Source of the DNA: Lolium rigidum
Taxonomy: Eukaryota > Streptophyta > Magnoliopsida > Poales > Poaceae
Assembly: GCF_022539505.1 (NCBI RefSeq)
Contig: NC_061512.1
Coordinates: 249,256,510 to 249,320,509 of the forward strand
Direction of reading: 5' to 3'
DNA: 64,000 bases
The notes beneath the pieces are model-generated. The model had not been told where the DNA came from. It made no database searches and saw only the letters and a program-made list of their open reading frames with translations. Both the position numbers and the translations under genes were made by a program. Position 1 is the first letter of the stretch; each line of letters starts with the position of its first letter. Shown piece after piece: positions 54,459 through 64,000 of the stretch.

Positions 54459-56059
54459 AAGGCATCCCCTCTTCATCAACAAAGTATCAGGTCACCTTTC
54501 TAGACGCTATATTTTTATTGCTTCATATGCTATGTGTTGTTCTTGAAACATCATTTTTTTAGTTTTCCCTTGTTTTTTATGTAGCATATGGTTGGATCCT
54601 AGCATTCTTATGTGGGAGAGAGATACGCTCCGTTTTCATTGCATAGAACACTCTAGGTTTTACTCTTATTGTTCTGTGAGTGTTTTAGTTTGCTAGTACT
54701 GCATTTAGCTCTTGGTTTTCCACTCGTATTTTGTTTAGATCTTGTTAGTTTTCTTTATTAAGGTGTGAATAGCTCTCTAGTCTTTATTGATTTTATCTAT
54801 GAGAGTTGTTTCAAATAAGTTGATTGGTGTTGGAGACGAGTAAAATGTTTCATGCTTATAGTGATGCAAAAGGAAGCTTGTTTAGACTGTGACATAGACT
54901 TTGGCATGTCATGTTGGATGTTATTCTTATAATATGCCTAGTAGTTATTGTTGTAGCATGACTTTTGTCTCAAATAGCTGAGAGTGCTTAATGTGTCATT
55001 TAAAGAGTCATGTTTTGTTTCCATCATAAAAAGCATAATATTGTGGTATTCTCCTTTGATGCTTTATTGGGTTGACTTGGCACATGTTTACATCATGTTA
55101 TGACTACATCCAGTCAACTAAAGCCTCTATTATCATTTAGTTTTTGACTCATGATATCACTTTATGCTTTGATTAATAATTTTTTGTCACTATGCATGAT
55201 TATGGCCATTGTTGCTCTCTTAGTTGGGCGCTCCCAGTCTTTTTCTAGCCTTCGCATGTACTGAGTATGAGCTCTACTCGTGCATTCAACCACCAAAAAC
55301 CAAAGTTTGCCAAAAGTGTTCACCATATCTACCTACTAGCATCATTGCTATTCCAAGTATATTCATCATGTTTTTATACATCTTCCAAATTAAATTTTGT
55401 CATGAGAAAAATAGTTAGTAAAGCTCCCACAAACTTGATGGCACATTTACTTTCTTGCACCTAATAAACTTGAACCATTGTGACTATCTTATGAAGATTA
55501 TATGCTTGGAAATTACGAGTTGGGAGTTAGCACAACCATGCTTTCATGGGGCACGCTTTCAACATCACACTTATTCCTATTTAGTTGATATCATGTTCTT
55601 TTTTTATGGATGCCTAGCGGTGTGAAATAAAATTGAAACTTATAAGTCCGTGGAGTTTGTATATATGTTAGAGAAACAACTAGGCAGCCAACCTAAGCCA
55701 TGCATCATTCATGGTGGAAATTTACGGCGAACCATAGTGAGCATTCTGTGACACATCTTCAATAAAAAACTATGCCCATAGTAAATAAAAGGATTGCTGA
55801 GATGCTCATTGTCTGTTTGTCTTTTCATTTTTGAAAGAGCAAAGTCTAAACCCCGTGTTTTGTGTGTTTGATGACAACACTTGAGTTATCTAACCGTGTG
55901 TTTTGAGTATCATTGCTAGATTTGCAAATGCACGGTGACCTCGTTGGACACGTCAAGATCGGAGGACTGAAGCGTAGTTATAGGTAGTCATAGGTTTTCT
56001 GGTTTTGTGTGTGTTTAGCGAGGTGACATGGCTGGAGAGAAAAAGAGGAGAAAACCAGT

Positions 56060-56430
56060 TTTAGCCAGGCCGGTACTACCGGTACCTGTAGCGGTAGTAC
56101 CGCTACCCCTATAGGTACCGCCCCACGGTACCGCTCCGAGTTCTGAGCTGATTTGTCCCCCAGTACGAGTTACGGTACCTCTGCGGTACCTGGAGCGGTA
56201 GTACCGCCCATGGTACCGCTCAGGTACCGTAACTAAGTTACGGCAGTACCGCTTTGGTACCGCTCTGGTACCGCTTTGGATCCAGTAAGGTTTGGACCCC
56301 ATTGCGGTACCTCAAGCGGTACCTCTAGCGATAGTACCGCTCTGCGTCCACATGGACCAGATCTGGGGAATTTCGAACTCAGAGCGGTAGTACCGCTTCC
56401 CAAAGCGGTAGTACCGCTTAGGTAAAAACT
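56060..56430. repeat. GGTACCGC / GCGGTAGTACCGC palindrome cluster in LTR
   Basis: About 25 occurrences of GGTAC or GTACC, often as GCGGTAGTACCGC, a palindrome around one central base. They are irregularly spaced, so this is not a simple tandem array. Position just upstream of the TATA-like box suggests an enhancer role (inference). Confidence 0.8.
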
Positions 56431-56452
56431 GGACATAACGGTTGGATTTGGA

Positions 56453-56472
56453 GGAGCCTATTTAAAGGCTCC
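56453..56472 (+). promoter_or_regulatory. Copia-2 LTR TATA-like box in a perfect palindrome
   Basis: GGAGCC-TATTTAAA-GGCTCC. The transcript would start about 30 bp later, before the CTCTTCTCTCTCTCTCC tract. Confidence 0.65.
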
Positions 56473-57173
56473 TTCTTCCCCAACTCGTTTTTCATCTCTT
56501 CTCTCTCTCTCCTCCATTGTTGCTGAGCTTAATTATTGAGGATCTCCCCAACCATCCAACCAATCTTGCCCAAATTTTGAGGAGTGGTGGAGGAGACCTC
56601 GATCTATAGTTCTACCAAGAGAGATTTCACCAATCCTTGCTATTCCTTAGTGGACCTTGGTGGTAGGGTTCCTATTGTGGGACATTCGAAGAAGTGCATC
56701 CATGGAGGCTAGCTTGGTGTTGTACTAGCTCCATGGGTTGTTGGGAGCCTCCTTGTGGTGTGGAGCTCGCCCCAACCTTGTGAAGGAATCACCGCCACGA
56801 CCGGTGCCTTAGTGGAGAAGTGGGAGCACCTTTGTGGAGCTCTCTCGAGGAAGAAGGTGAGGCCTTCCTTCGTGGTGTGGCCATCTAGCCTCTTGTGTGA
56901 GGCTAGCACCTCCTCAACGCAGACGTACTCCCTTTTGTGGGAGGAACTGCGACAACAAATCTCGTCTCCGCGCCCTCCGGTTGTCCCGCTCCTCACTCTT
57001 ACTATCTTGTGTTGTTCCTTTACTTGTTGCACTTGTTCTAGGATCATTGTAGGATCACCAACACCACTAAAGCAATCACCTTTACCTTCCGTTGCACTAA
57101 AATTGAAAAAGGCTAAAACTTGACATAGCAACCATTCACCCCCCCCCCTCTTGTTCGCTATGATCCATTCAAT

Positions 57174-57185
57174 TGGTATCAGAGC
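57174..57185 (+). other. Copia-2 primer binding site (initiator tRNA-Met)
   Basis: TGGTATCAGAGC is the standard complement of the plant initiator tRNA-Met 3' end used by Copia elements. Confidence 0.95.
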
Positions 57186-57219
57186 AAGGTTTTCTTGCTC
57201 GGGCTTTACCGCCTAAGAA

Positions 57220-58560
57220 ATGGCCGAACAAGGAGAGGGTGTGGCGAATGGGTCACCTTCCCTTGTGCCACCTGCTCCATCATCTCCCATCAATACCACA
57301 ATGGCTACGTTGGATGACCTCAAGAAATTGGAGTCATCCATCGTTAGTCAAATGAAGGCAATGATGATGGAGTTGGTTGCTCAAAAACCAAACCCTAGTG
57401 TTGATCCTAAAGCAAGTGCCGAGGATCTCCCACCAAAAGATAACACCTTTCCTCTTGTTGATTTTGTAGCGCAAGTGATAAAAGAGCCACAAAAGGAAGG
57501 GACTGGAGAGACCGGCACTTCAACAAAGGGGAAGGATGAGACACCGGTTGCGGAACGTCTAGGGGGTTATCATGAGGTGCCACCACCAAGTGATTACACC
57601 GTAAACGTTCCAATACCTATGCCACATATCTTGTCGCATGGTTCACCACCATTACTTGAGTCAAATAATTTTGAAAATTGGCAATTCTTGATGAAATCTC
57701 ATGTGCGCAGCGCGTCTACCGAGCTTTGGCGCATCATTGAGGAATGTTATTCACCAAGAGACCCAAAGAACTTGACAAGGAGAGATGTGGTGGACGACCA
57801 ACTCAACGCCACCGCCATCAACATGATTCACATGGCCATCACGCCAAAGGATCACGCTCGTATCCGCTCGCTCAAGACCGCCAAGGAAGCATGGGATAAA
57901 CTCGACAAGCTCTTCCTCGGAAATGCGAGCATCCAAAGCTCACGTTTCGATGAAGTGAACAACATGGCCGACAACTTCGTCATGATTGAAGGAGAGACAC
58001 CCGAAGAAATGTACCGACGCCTCATCGCTCTAGCCGTACACATGCAAGATCTTGGAGCAATGTTTGTGGATGACCAATGGATCAAGCGCAAGTTCTACAA
58101 CACTCTCCTCCCTTATGAGGAAGTGAAGTTGACGGCCATCCGCCAAAATGCCTCCTTCCGTGCTATGACATCCGATGAAGTTCTTAGCGAAGTCATCGCT
58201 TTGGACATCTCCAAGAAGAATGCGGAGGATCTTGTTGCTCGCGCCCACAACACACGCAAGCCCAACCTTGCATTGAAGATGAAGGTGCATGAGGCGAGTG
58301 AAAGCGATGAGGATCCCGTTGAGTGGGGACCGGATGATCTCAAGATCAATTATCATGAGCACATGGCTCTCGCCGCCAAAAGATTTTGGGATGGAAACAA
58401 GTCCCGAAGCACAAGGCCAAGAAGATCACGTGATTCTCCAAGAAGTTTCTCCAAGAGCCCAAGGGAAGGGCAAAGGGGAAGAACATGCTACAATTGCGGC
58501 GACAAGAGTCATTTTGTCGCGGATTGTATGTTTGAGAGAAGAGAAGATCATGGTGAAGGC
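57220..58560 (+). pseudogene. gag: Copia-2 gag, N-terminal and zinc-knuckle part
   Basis: ATG at 57220 (MAEQGEGVANG), 35 bp after the PBS. The Copia-type gag domain spans about residues 130-340 (FENWQFLMKSH, LWRIIEECY, AKEAWDKLDKLF, IKRKFYNTLLPYEEVKLTAI, SDEVLSEVIALDI). A basic RS-rich stretch precedes the CCHC knuckle CYNCGDKSHFVADC near residues 423-436. About 15 codons later the sense passes to another frame (near 58555), a 1-nt indel. The original frame runs on as nonsense to 58851. Confidence 0.9.
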
Positions 58561-60227
58561 TTATCCGCAAGGAAAAGTTCAAGACACTCTCCAAAGGATT
58601 CTCCAAGTTCTCCCCCAAGTCCGACGACGACAAGGTCTCCTTCACCAAGAAGCCAAGAGCCTTCATCATTCGAGAAGAATACTCTTCCGATGAGGATGAA
58701 GAACATGAGGACAAGAACTCCAACAAGGAAGGAGAGGGAGTGGCCGCCATCGCCATTACCACTCCCTCCATCTACCTCTTCGACTCTCCAAATGAGAACC
58801 TCGTCACCAACAATGCTCGTTGCCTTATGGCAAAGGTATCCACGGAGGTAAAATCCCCTTCCAAAACATCATCCTCGACTAATGCCTTATGTATTGATGA
58901 TGCCACTAGTCTCACCATTAAACGTGAGATTATGGGTTTGGATTCTTTTCTCACTAACATGCAAGGGGATACCAAGACTCATGTTGGGGCTCTCTTGAGC
59001 CAACTTGGTGCGGCACAAGACCTCATAGAGGAGAAGGAGAGATTGGAAAGGGAAGCGGCAAATGAGATTGCCTCCCTCAAAGAAGAGCTTGAAAATGAAC
59101 AAACTCTGCGCATGTCTTTTGAAGCTAGTGTCATCGTCCTTGAAGACTCCAATAAGGCTATTGTCTCCCAACTCATCAAGGACCGAGACCATGCTCTTGG
59201 TTTGATGGGTGAGCTAAAAAAGAAGATGCTCTCTCTTGAGGAAGCTAACAAAGAGAAAGACAATGAAGACCCCAAAGCTTGCCATGATGAGCTTGTTGAT
59301 GAAGTTACTTCTTTGAGAAAGCACAATGCTCTTCTCTTGGAGGTCAATGCTCTTCAAGAAGAAGCCTTGGATGAATATTACCGCTTGTGCAAGGAGAAGA
59401 CCTCATGTTGCAATCATGAAGAAGAAATTTCCACTCTTGAGACCACCAAGGCCAAGCTATTGAGTTTGAGTAGCATGCAAGAAGAGTCCTTGGTGGAATG
59501 TCTCCGTATGAGCAAGGAGAAGGCCACTTGTTGTGATCATGAGGAAGAAATAGCCGCCTTGAAGAGAAGGGAAACCAAGCTCATGGAGGTCAATTCCATG
59601 CAAGAGGAAGCATTGAAGGAGTATTTTCCTTTGAGCAAGGACCGTGCGTCCGGCACTCATGAAAGTGACATTGCCAAGCTAGAGAGTGACAAGCGTATGC
59701 TCATGAAGATGAATGCACTCCAAGAAGAAGCCTTGATGGAACATTTCCGGGTGAACAAGGCAAAGGAAGTCCAAGTGTTTGATATTTGTCATCCACACCC
59801 GGAGCATGAAGATGAAGTCAATCGTTTGAAGGCCAAGATTGATAGACTCCAAGTTCAAACCAAGTACTTGGAAGGAGTCATTGGAACCAAAGAGAGCTCT
59901 TGCAATGAAGGAGGAGTGGCTACCAAGCCAAAGAGGAAGAGAAACAAGAGGACCAAGAAGAAGATGAACAAGGAGAACATGGAGATCAACCTTGAGGAGA
60001 ACGATGCTAGCTCGAGAAGGGATGGAGTATCCAACTCCGCCACGAAGGGTTTCGCCGGCTCTAACAACCCTTCTCATGTTCTTTTTGTTGATTACTATGG
60101 ACATATTCGTGCTCGCTTTATTGGTCCTCAAAAGGACAATGTTGATTGGACTATTTGGGTTCCCAAACCCCTTGTTACTAACATGTTAGGACCCATTGAA
60201 AAATGGGTACCTAAATCCAAGACTTGA
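58560..60227 (+). pseudogene. Copia-2 gag, coiled-coil extension
   Basis: A frame reading on from the shift (RKEKFKTLSKGFSKF, EEYSSDEDEEHEDKNSN), then a long charged helix from about 58990 with ASLKEELENEQTLRMSFEAS. Four 40-42-residue repeats with a LQEEAL or MQEESL core follow at about 59340-59770, two of them with CCNHEEE or CCDHEEE. A Lys/Arg-rich stretch (KPKRKRNKRTKKKMNKEN) and SHVLFVDYYGHIRARFIGPQ come next, ending WVPKSKT-stop. Such extensions mark SIRE/Maximus gag. Likely roles are particle assembly or nuclear targeting. Confidence 0.85.
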
Positions 60228-61383
60228 TCTGTTGCAGGACTATGCTTCCGGTGGTGCTAAATGGGTGGTTGATAGTGGAGCCACAAGTCATATGACCGGA
60301 AGCAAGAATATTGTTGTCGACCTCGAGCCTACCTACTCTACCGTATCATATGGCGACAACACGTGCTCTAAGGTATTGGGTCTTGGCAAGGTGGTGGTAA
60401 CACCCGACATCTCACTTGTGAATGTCCACCTTGTCGAGACCCTTGGTTATAATTTACTCTCCGTTCATCAAATTGCTCGCATGGGTCTATGTACATTATT
60501 TGATGAACATATGGTGGTCCTCTTGTGGAGCAAGACACTCCGTGTAGCCTTTGTTGGATATGTAGAGAACGGATTGTATGTTGTTGATTTCTCCGGAAAG
60601 ACAACATCTTCCGCTCTTTGCCTATTCGCCAAAGGTGACAAGGGTTGGTTATGGCATCGCCGACTAGCCCATGTCAACATGAGGACTTTGCAAAGTCTCC
60701 ACAATGGTGGCCACATTCTCGGACTAAAAGAAGATGTCTCTTTTTGTAAAGATCGTGTTTGTAGGGCTTGCGTACAAGGAAAAATGCATGGAGCTCCTCA
60801 CAAGGCCAAGACTATCATCTCTACCACAAGATGCTTGGAGCTCCTTCATGTTGATCTCTTCGGTCCACCGTCTCATGAAAGTCTTGGAGGAAAGAAGTAT
60901 TGCCTCGTCATTGTTGACGACTATTCACGTTATTGTTGGGTATTCTTCTTCGAGTACAAGAGTGAGACTCAACGGACCATGATGGAGTTTGCCAATCAAG
61001 TTCAACGCAAGTACGACAACAAGATCCTCGCAATAAGGAGCGACAATGGAACGGAGTTCAAGAACTATACTTTGGATTACTTCCTCGGCGAAGAAGGAAT
61101 CCAACACCAATACTCCACGCCATATACTCCCCAACAAAATGGGGTCGCTGAAAGGAAGAATCGAACCTTGATCGAAGCCGCTCGAACCATGATGATGGAG
61201 TACAAGTCCAACTATAACTTTTGGGCTGAAGCTATCTCTACCGCATGCCATGCTACTAATCGTCTCTACTTCCGCAAAGGCCTAGAGAAGACACCATATG
61301 AGATTCTCACCGGAAACAAGCCCAATCTGTCTTACTTCAAGGTTTTCGGATGCAAATGCTATGTGCTTATCAAAGACACATGA
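60196..61383 (+). pseudogene. Copia-2 protease and integrase, stopped
   Basis: The frame overlaps the gag stop and opens pol. The protease site is WVVDSGATSHMTG at about 60262-60300. Then come the GAG-pre-integrase block WHRRLAHVNMRTLQSL with CRACVQGK, and the integrase core with HVDLFGP, RSDNGTEFKN and QQNGVAERKNRTL, giving D, D and E. It ends in FGCKCYVLIKDT and an in-frame TGA at 61381-61383. The same frame continues as [19 protein letters not shown]-to-TGA change at a CpG would explain the stop. Confidence 0.9.
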
Positions 61384-63720
61384 GTATCCAAGTTTGACTC
61401 AAGAGCCCAAGAAGGAATTTTCGTTGGCTATGCTACGGATTCTCACGCCTATAGAGTCTTCAACAAGTCAAATGGGCGGGTTGTAGAATCTTGTGATGTG
61501 ACATTCGATGAAGATGATAGATCTTTGGAGGAGCGAAGTGCTTCTTGTGAGAAAGGAGATGCAATACCCCTGGTTACCATAGGAAGGATGGGTGTTGGCA
61601 TTCGTCAATCTCAAGAGCTACCTTCTATGAGTACCGGGGAAGGATCAAGTTTCACCCAAGTGGAGCCATCTACACCACAAGGCCAAGCTCCTTCCGTTGA
61701 TCTTACAAATGCAAGCCAACCTCTACCACAACCTCAAGTTCAACCTCAACATCTACAACAACAATCAAGTACAAGCTCACCTCAACAAGCCCAAGAACAA
61801 CATCTACCACAAGCTCATCTACAACAACAACCAACATCAAGTGACCAAGGCCAAGCTTCAAGTTCTTCTCCGAATGGTTCGGGGGTGGTCTATATGGACA
61901 ATACCATTCCTAGTACCCCCGAGTCATCCGGACCTCATGATGATGATGCTCACTTCAACAACAATGAAGGTCAAGGCGAGGACCTAAACCATGATGAAAG
62001 CCAAGAGGAACCACAAGAATCTACTCCTCAAGCCGTCTCTCGCAGTGAAGATCCTATTGCAAGACACTTGCGCCTCAAGTCTGATTCTTTGAGTAATGTC
62101 ATTGGTGATCTAAAGAGCAAAGTAACCACCCGGAGGCAACTAGCAAACTTTTGTGAGCACCACGCCTTTGTCTCTATGGTGGAACCTCTCAAAGTTAATG
62201 AAGCTCTTGAAGATCCCGATTGGTTGAATGCGATGCAAGAAGAACTCAACAACTTCAAAAGGAATGATGTGTGGACTGTCATGAAGCGACCCGATCATTG
62301 CCGCAATGTTATCGGCACTAAATGGGTCTTCAAGAACAAGCAATATGAACATGGCATGGTCATCCGCAACAAAGCAAGATTGGTGGCACAAGGCTATTCT
62401 CAAGTCGAAGGAGTGGACTTTGGTGAAACCTTTGCACCCGTTGCAAGGCTTGAGTCCATCCGTATCCTTTTGGCCTTTGCCTCCCATCATGGTTTCAAGT
62501 TGCAACAAATGGATGTTAAGAGTGCTTTTCTTAATGGTCCTCTACAAGAGGAGGTGTATGTGAAGCAACCCCCGGGATTCGAGGACCCCCATTTCCCGGA
62601 CCATGTCTTCAAGCTCAAAAAGGCCCTATATGGACTCAAACAAGCTCCCAGATCTTGGTATGAACATCTAAAGGAGTTGCTTGAAGACCGTGGGTTCGAA
62701 GTGGGGAAAATCGATCCCACTCTTTTTACTAAGAAAGTCAATGGGGAGCTTTTCATATGCCAACTCTATGTAGATGAAATCATATTTGGCTCAACTAACA
62801 CAAAATTCAATGATGAGTTTGCTATGTTGATGACAAATAGGTTTGAGATGTCAATGATGGGAGAACTCAAGTACTTTCTTGGGTTTGAGATCAAGCAAAT
62901 GGCACAAGGCACCTTCATCAATCAAGCAAATTATCTCCAAGACATGCTCAATCGCTTCGACATGAAGGGCGCCAAGGGAATTGGAACTCCAATGCATCTC
63001 AAATGTCAACTCTCTCTTGACGAGACCGGCAAGATGGTGGATCCCAAGCTCTACCGTTCGATGATAGGTTCGCTTCTTTACCTTTGTGCCTCTCACCCGG
63101 ATATAATGTTGAGCGTTGGTATGTGTGCACGGTTTCAAGCAAGTCCGAGGAAAAGCCACGTTGTGGCGGTCAAAAGGATCTTTAGATATTTAGTTGATAC
63201 CCCACACTTCGGACTATGGTACCCAAGGGACACGGATTTTGCCTTGGTTGGCTTCACCGACTCCGATTGGGCGGGCGAAAAGGTTGATAGGAAGTCCACA
63301 TCCGGAGCTTGTCACTTCCTTGGAATATCCTTGGTGTGTTGGTCCTCAAAGAAGAAAAATTGTGTCTCCGTCTCCACCGCGGAAGCCGAGTATGTTGCCG
63401 CGGCAAGTAGTTGCGCTCAAATCTTATGGATGAGGCAAACCTTGCGGGATTACGGACTCGAGTATAGCAAGGTGCCTCTTTTGTGTGATAATGAGAGCGC
63501 AATCAAGATCGCCTACAATCCGGTTCTTCATGGCAAGACGAAGCACATTGAGATAAGGAACCACTTCATCCGGGACCACATTGCACGTGGTGATAGTGTT
63601 CTATCCTTCATTGGCACCAAGGAGCAATTGGCGGACATCTTCACGAAGCCCTTGGACGAGAAGCGTTTCATTGAGTTGAGGCATGAGCTAAATATCATTG
63701 ATCCGGCGAACTTTGCTTGA
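61384..63720 (+). pseudogene. Copia-2 integrase end, reverse transcriptase and RNase H
   Basis: In frame with the protease-integrase part. It has [20 protein letters not shown], then a Gln/Pro/Ser-rich linker (61680-61900). RT follows with [57 protein letters not shown] and [10 protein letters not shown] (YVDE instead of YVDD at 62767-62778). RNase H has [43 protein letters not shown] and LADIFTKPL. Normal stop at 63718-63720. Confidence 0.92.
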
Positions 63721-64000
63721 CCGTCGTGCGCACATACCACTCACAATCTATATATCTAGATGAAAGGCACGCATGAACATAGGGGGAGTGCGGTTTAAAT
63801 ATATTGAGCTATCCCTCCCCCCATAATGCATAAAGTAATCCAAAACATATGCTATTTGTCAAATTAAGTGACTATGAGCTTCATGTTGAGTTGTAGCCGT
63901 GAGTCCTAGATACATCTACGCGACCTCACACTACTCACTCTTACACGGTGGCTTCGGCCACCAACCTCCTCCTTGAGGAGTTTTTCGGTTCTTTGTGTTT
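63721..64000 (+). other. Copia-2 3' untranslated region, incomplete
   Basis: After the pol stop. It contains AACATAGGGGGAGTGCGG near 63776, a possible purine-rich tract, and CTTCGGCCACC and CTTGAGGAG phrases near the end. The 3' LTR has not begun by 64000. Confidence 0.7.

Larger units (their letters stand above)
52769..55831 (+). mobile_element. Athila-D LTR end and internal region, partial
   Basis: The LTR ends at CATCA 52812. No PBS follows and gag and protease are missing, so the 5' internal part is deleted. 52813-53020 has a purine-rich GGAGAAGAAGAAGAGGAGGA tract. An ORF (53021-53755) is followed by the 19-mer shared with Athila-A, PPT-like modules, and 1.3 kb of non-coding 3' region with vestiges of the frame seen in Athila-A and B (near 55270-55420). 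Copia-2 is inserted at 55832. Confidence 0.78.
55832..57171 (+). repeat. Copia-2 5' LTR
   Basis: The left end is placed at TGAAAGAGCAAAGTC, where Athila-D sequence stops, and the right end at CCATTCA two bases before the PBS. Without the other LTR both ends are approximate. It contains a GGTACCGC-rich block and a TATA-like box in a palindrome, then a C-rich run at 57140-57149. Confidence 0.65.
55832..64000 (+). mobile_element. Copia-2: Maximus/SIRE-type Copia element, 3' end outside window
   Basis: 5' LTR (about 55832-57171), PBS TGGTATCAGAGC, gag with zinc knuckle and long coiled coil, protease, integrase, RT and RNase H in Copia order, then an untranslated region to the window end. Long gag with a coiled-coil extension and this PBS are typical of the SIRE/Maximus lineage. 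One gag frameshift, one in-frame stop in integrase and a YVDE catalytic site argue that it is dead. Confidence 0.92.

Noticed and set aside
58346..59347. Minus-strand frames of 120-140 codons opposite Copia-2 gag
   Set aside because: Shadows of the plus-strand coiled-coil coding sequence.

Overview
The window looks like intergenic DNA of a large Triticeae-type grass genome (wheat, goatgrass, barley or rye). I found no host gene, tRNA or rRNA. Almost every base can be assigned to nested transposable elements. The grass signature is a BARE/Angela/WIS-type Copia LTR (32274 onward), a Maximus/SIRE-type Copia, Athila-clade Gypsy elements whose LTRs begin TGATACGTC, and Tat-lineage Gypsy elements with a second RNase H domain and an antisense intron-containing gene. 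Family names are from memory of sequence character, not from a search.

Layout. (1) 1-19083: Gypsy-1, a Tat-lineage element on the minus strand whose far LTR lies left of the window. A 3.9-kb CACTA DNA transposon (295-4192, TSD GCT) is inserted in its integrase, and a complete Athila-A element (6304-14465, TSD GTAGG) in its reverse transcriptase. (2) 19084-21875: pieces of two older minus-strand Athila elements, one LTR inside another, which Gypsy-1 entered. (3) 21876-30580: an unclassified repeat, U1, split by a deleted Gypsy-type element E (24128-27799, TSD GCATC). (4) 30600-45316: the 3' part of a BARE-like Copia, whose 3' LTR is split by complete Gypsy-2 (32895-44197, TSD GAGGT). (5) 45317-47823: the antisense gene of another Tat element, Gypsy-3, into which the BARE-like element was inserted. 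(6) 47824-55831: Athila-D, with two overlapping partial LTR copies separated by a second copy of repeat U (U2), a solo LTR (51372-52768) near the LTR end, and an internal region with one ORF. (7) 55832-64000: Maximus/SIRE-like Copia with 5' LTR, PBS, gag, protease, integrase, RT and RNase H. Its 3' LTR is beyond the window.

Function. These genes serve element replication: gag builds the particle, protease matures it, RT and RNase H copy RNA into DNA using tRNA and polypurine-tract primers, and integrase inserts the copy. Nearly every pol gene here is broken by stops, frameshifts, deletions or nested insertions. Athila-A is the best preserved, with near-identical LTRs, but it encodes only gag and protease. 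The most interesting signals are: a 465-bp foldback inside the CACTA element; a conserved, apparently spliced acidic exon in the unclassified U repeat; repeated polypurine-tract-like modules in Athila and Gypsy-2; a hairpin with a compensatory change beside the Athila PPT; and a segment in Gypsy-2 that looks foreign, possibly organellar.
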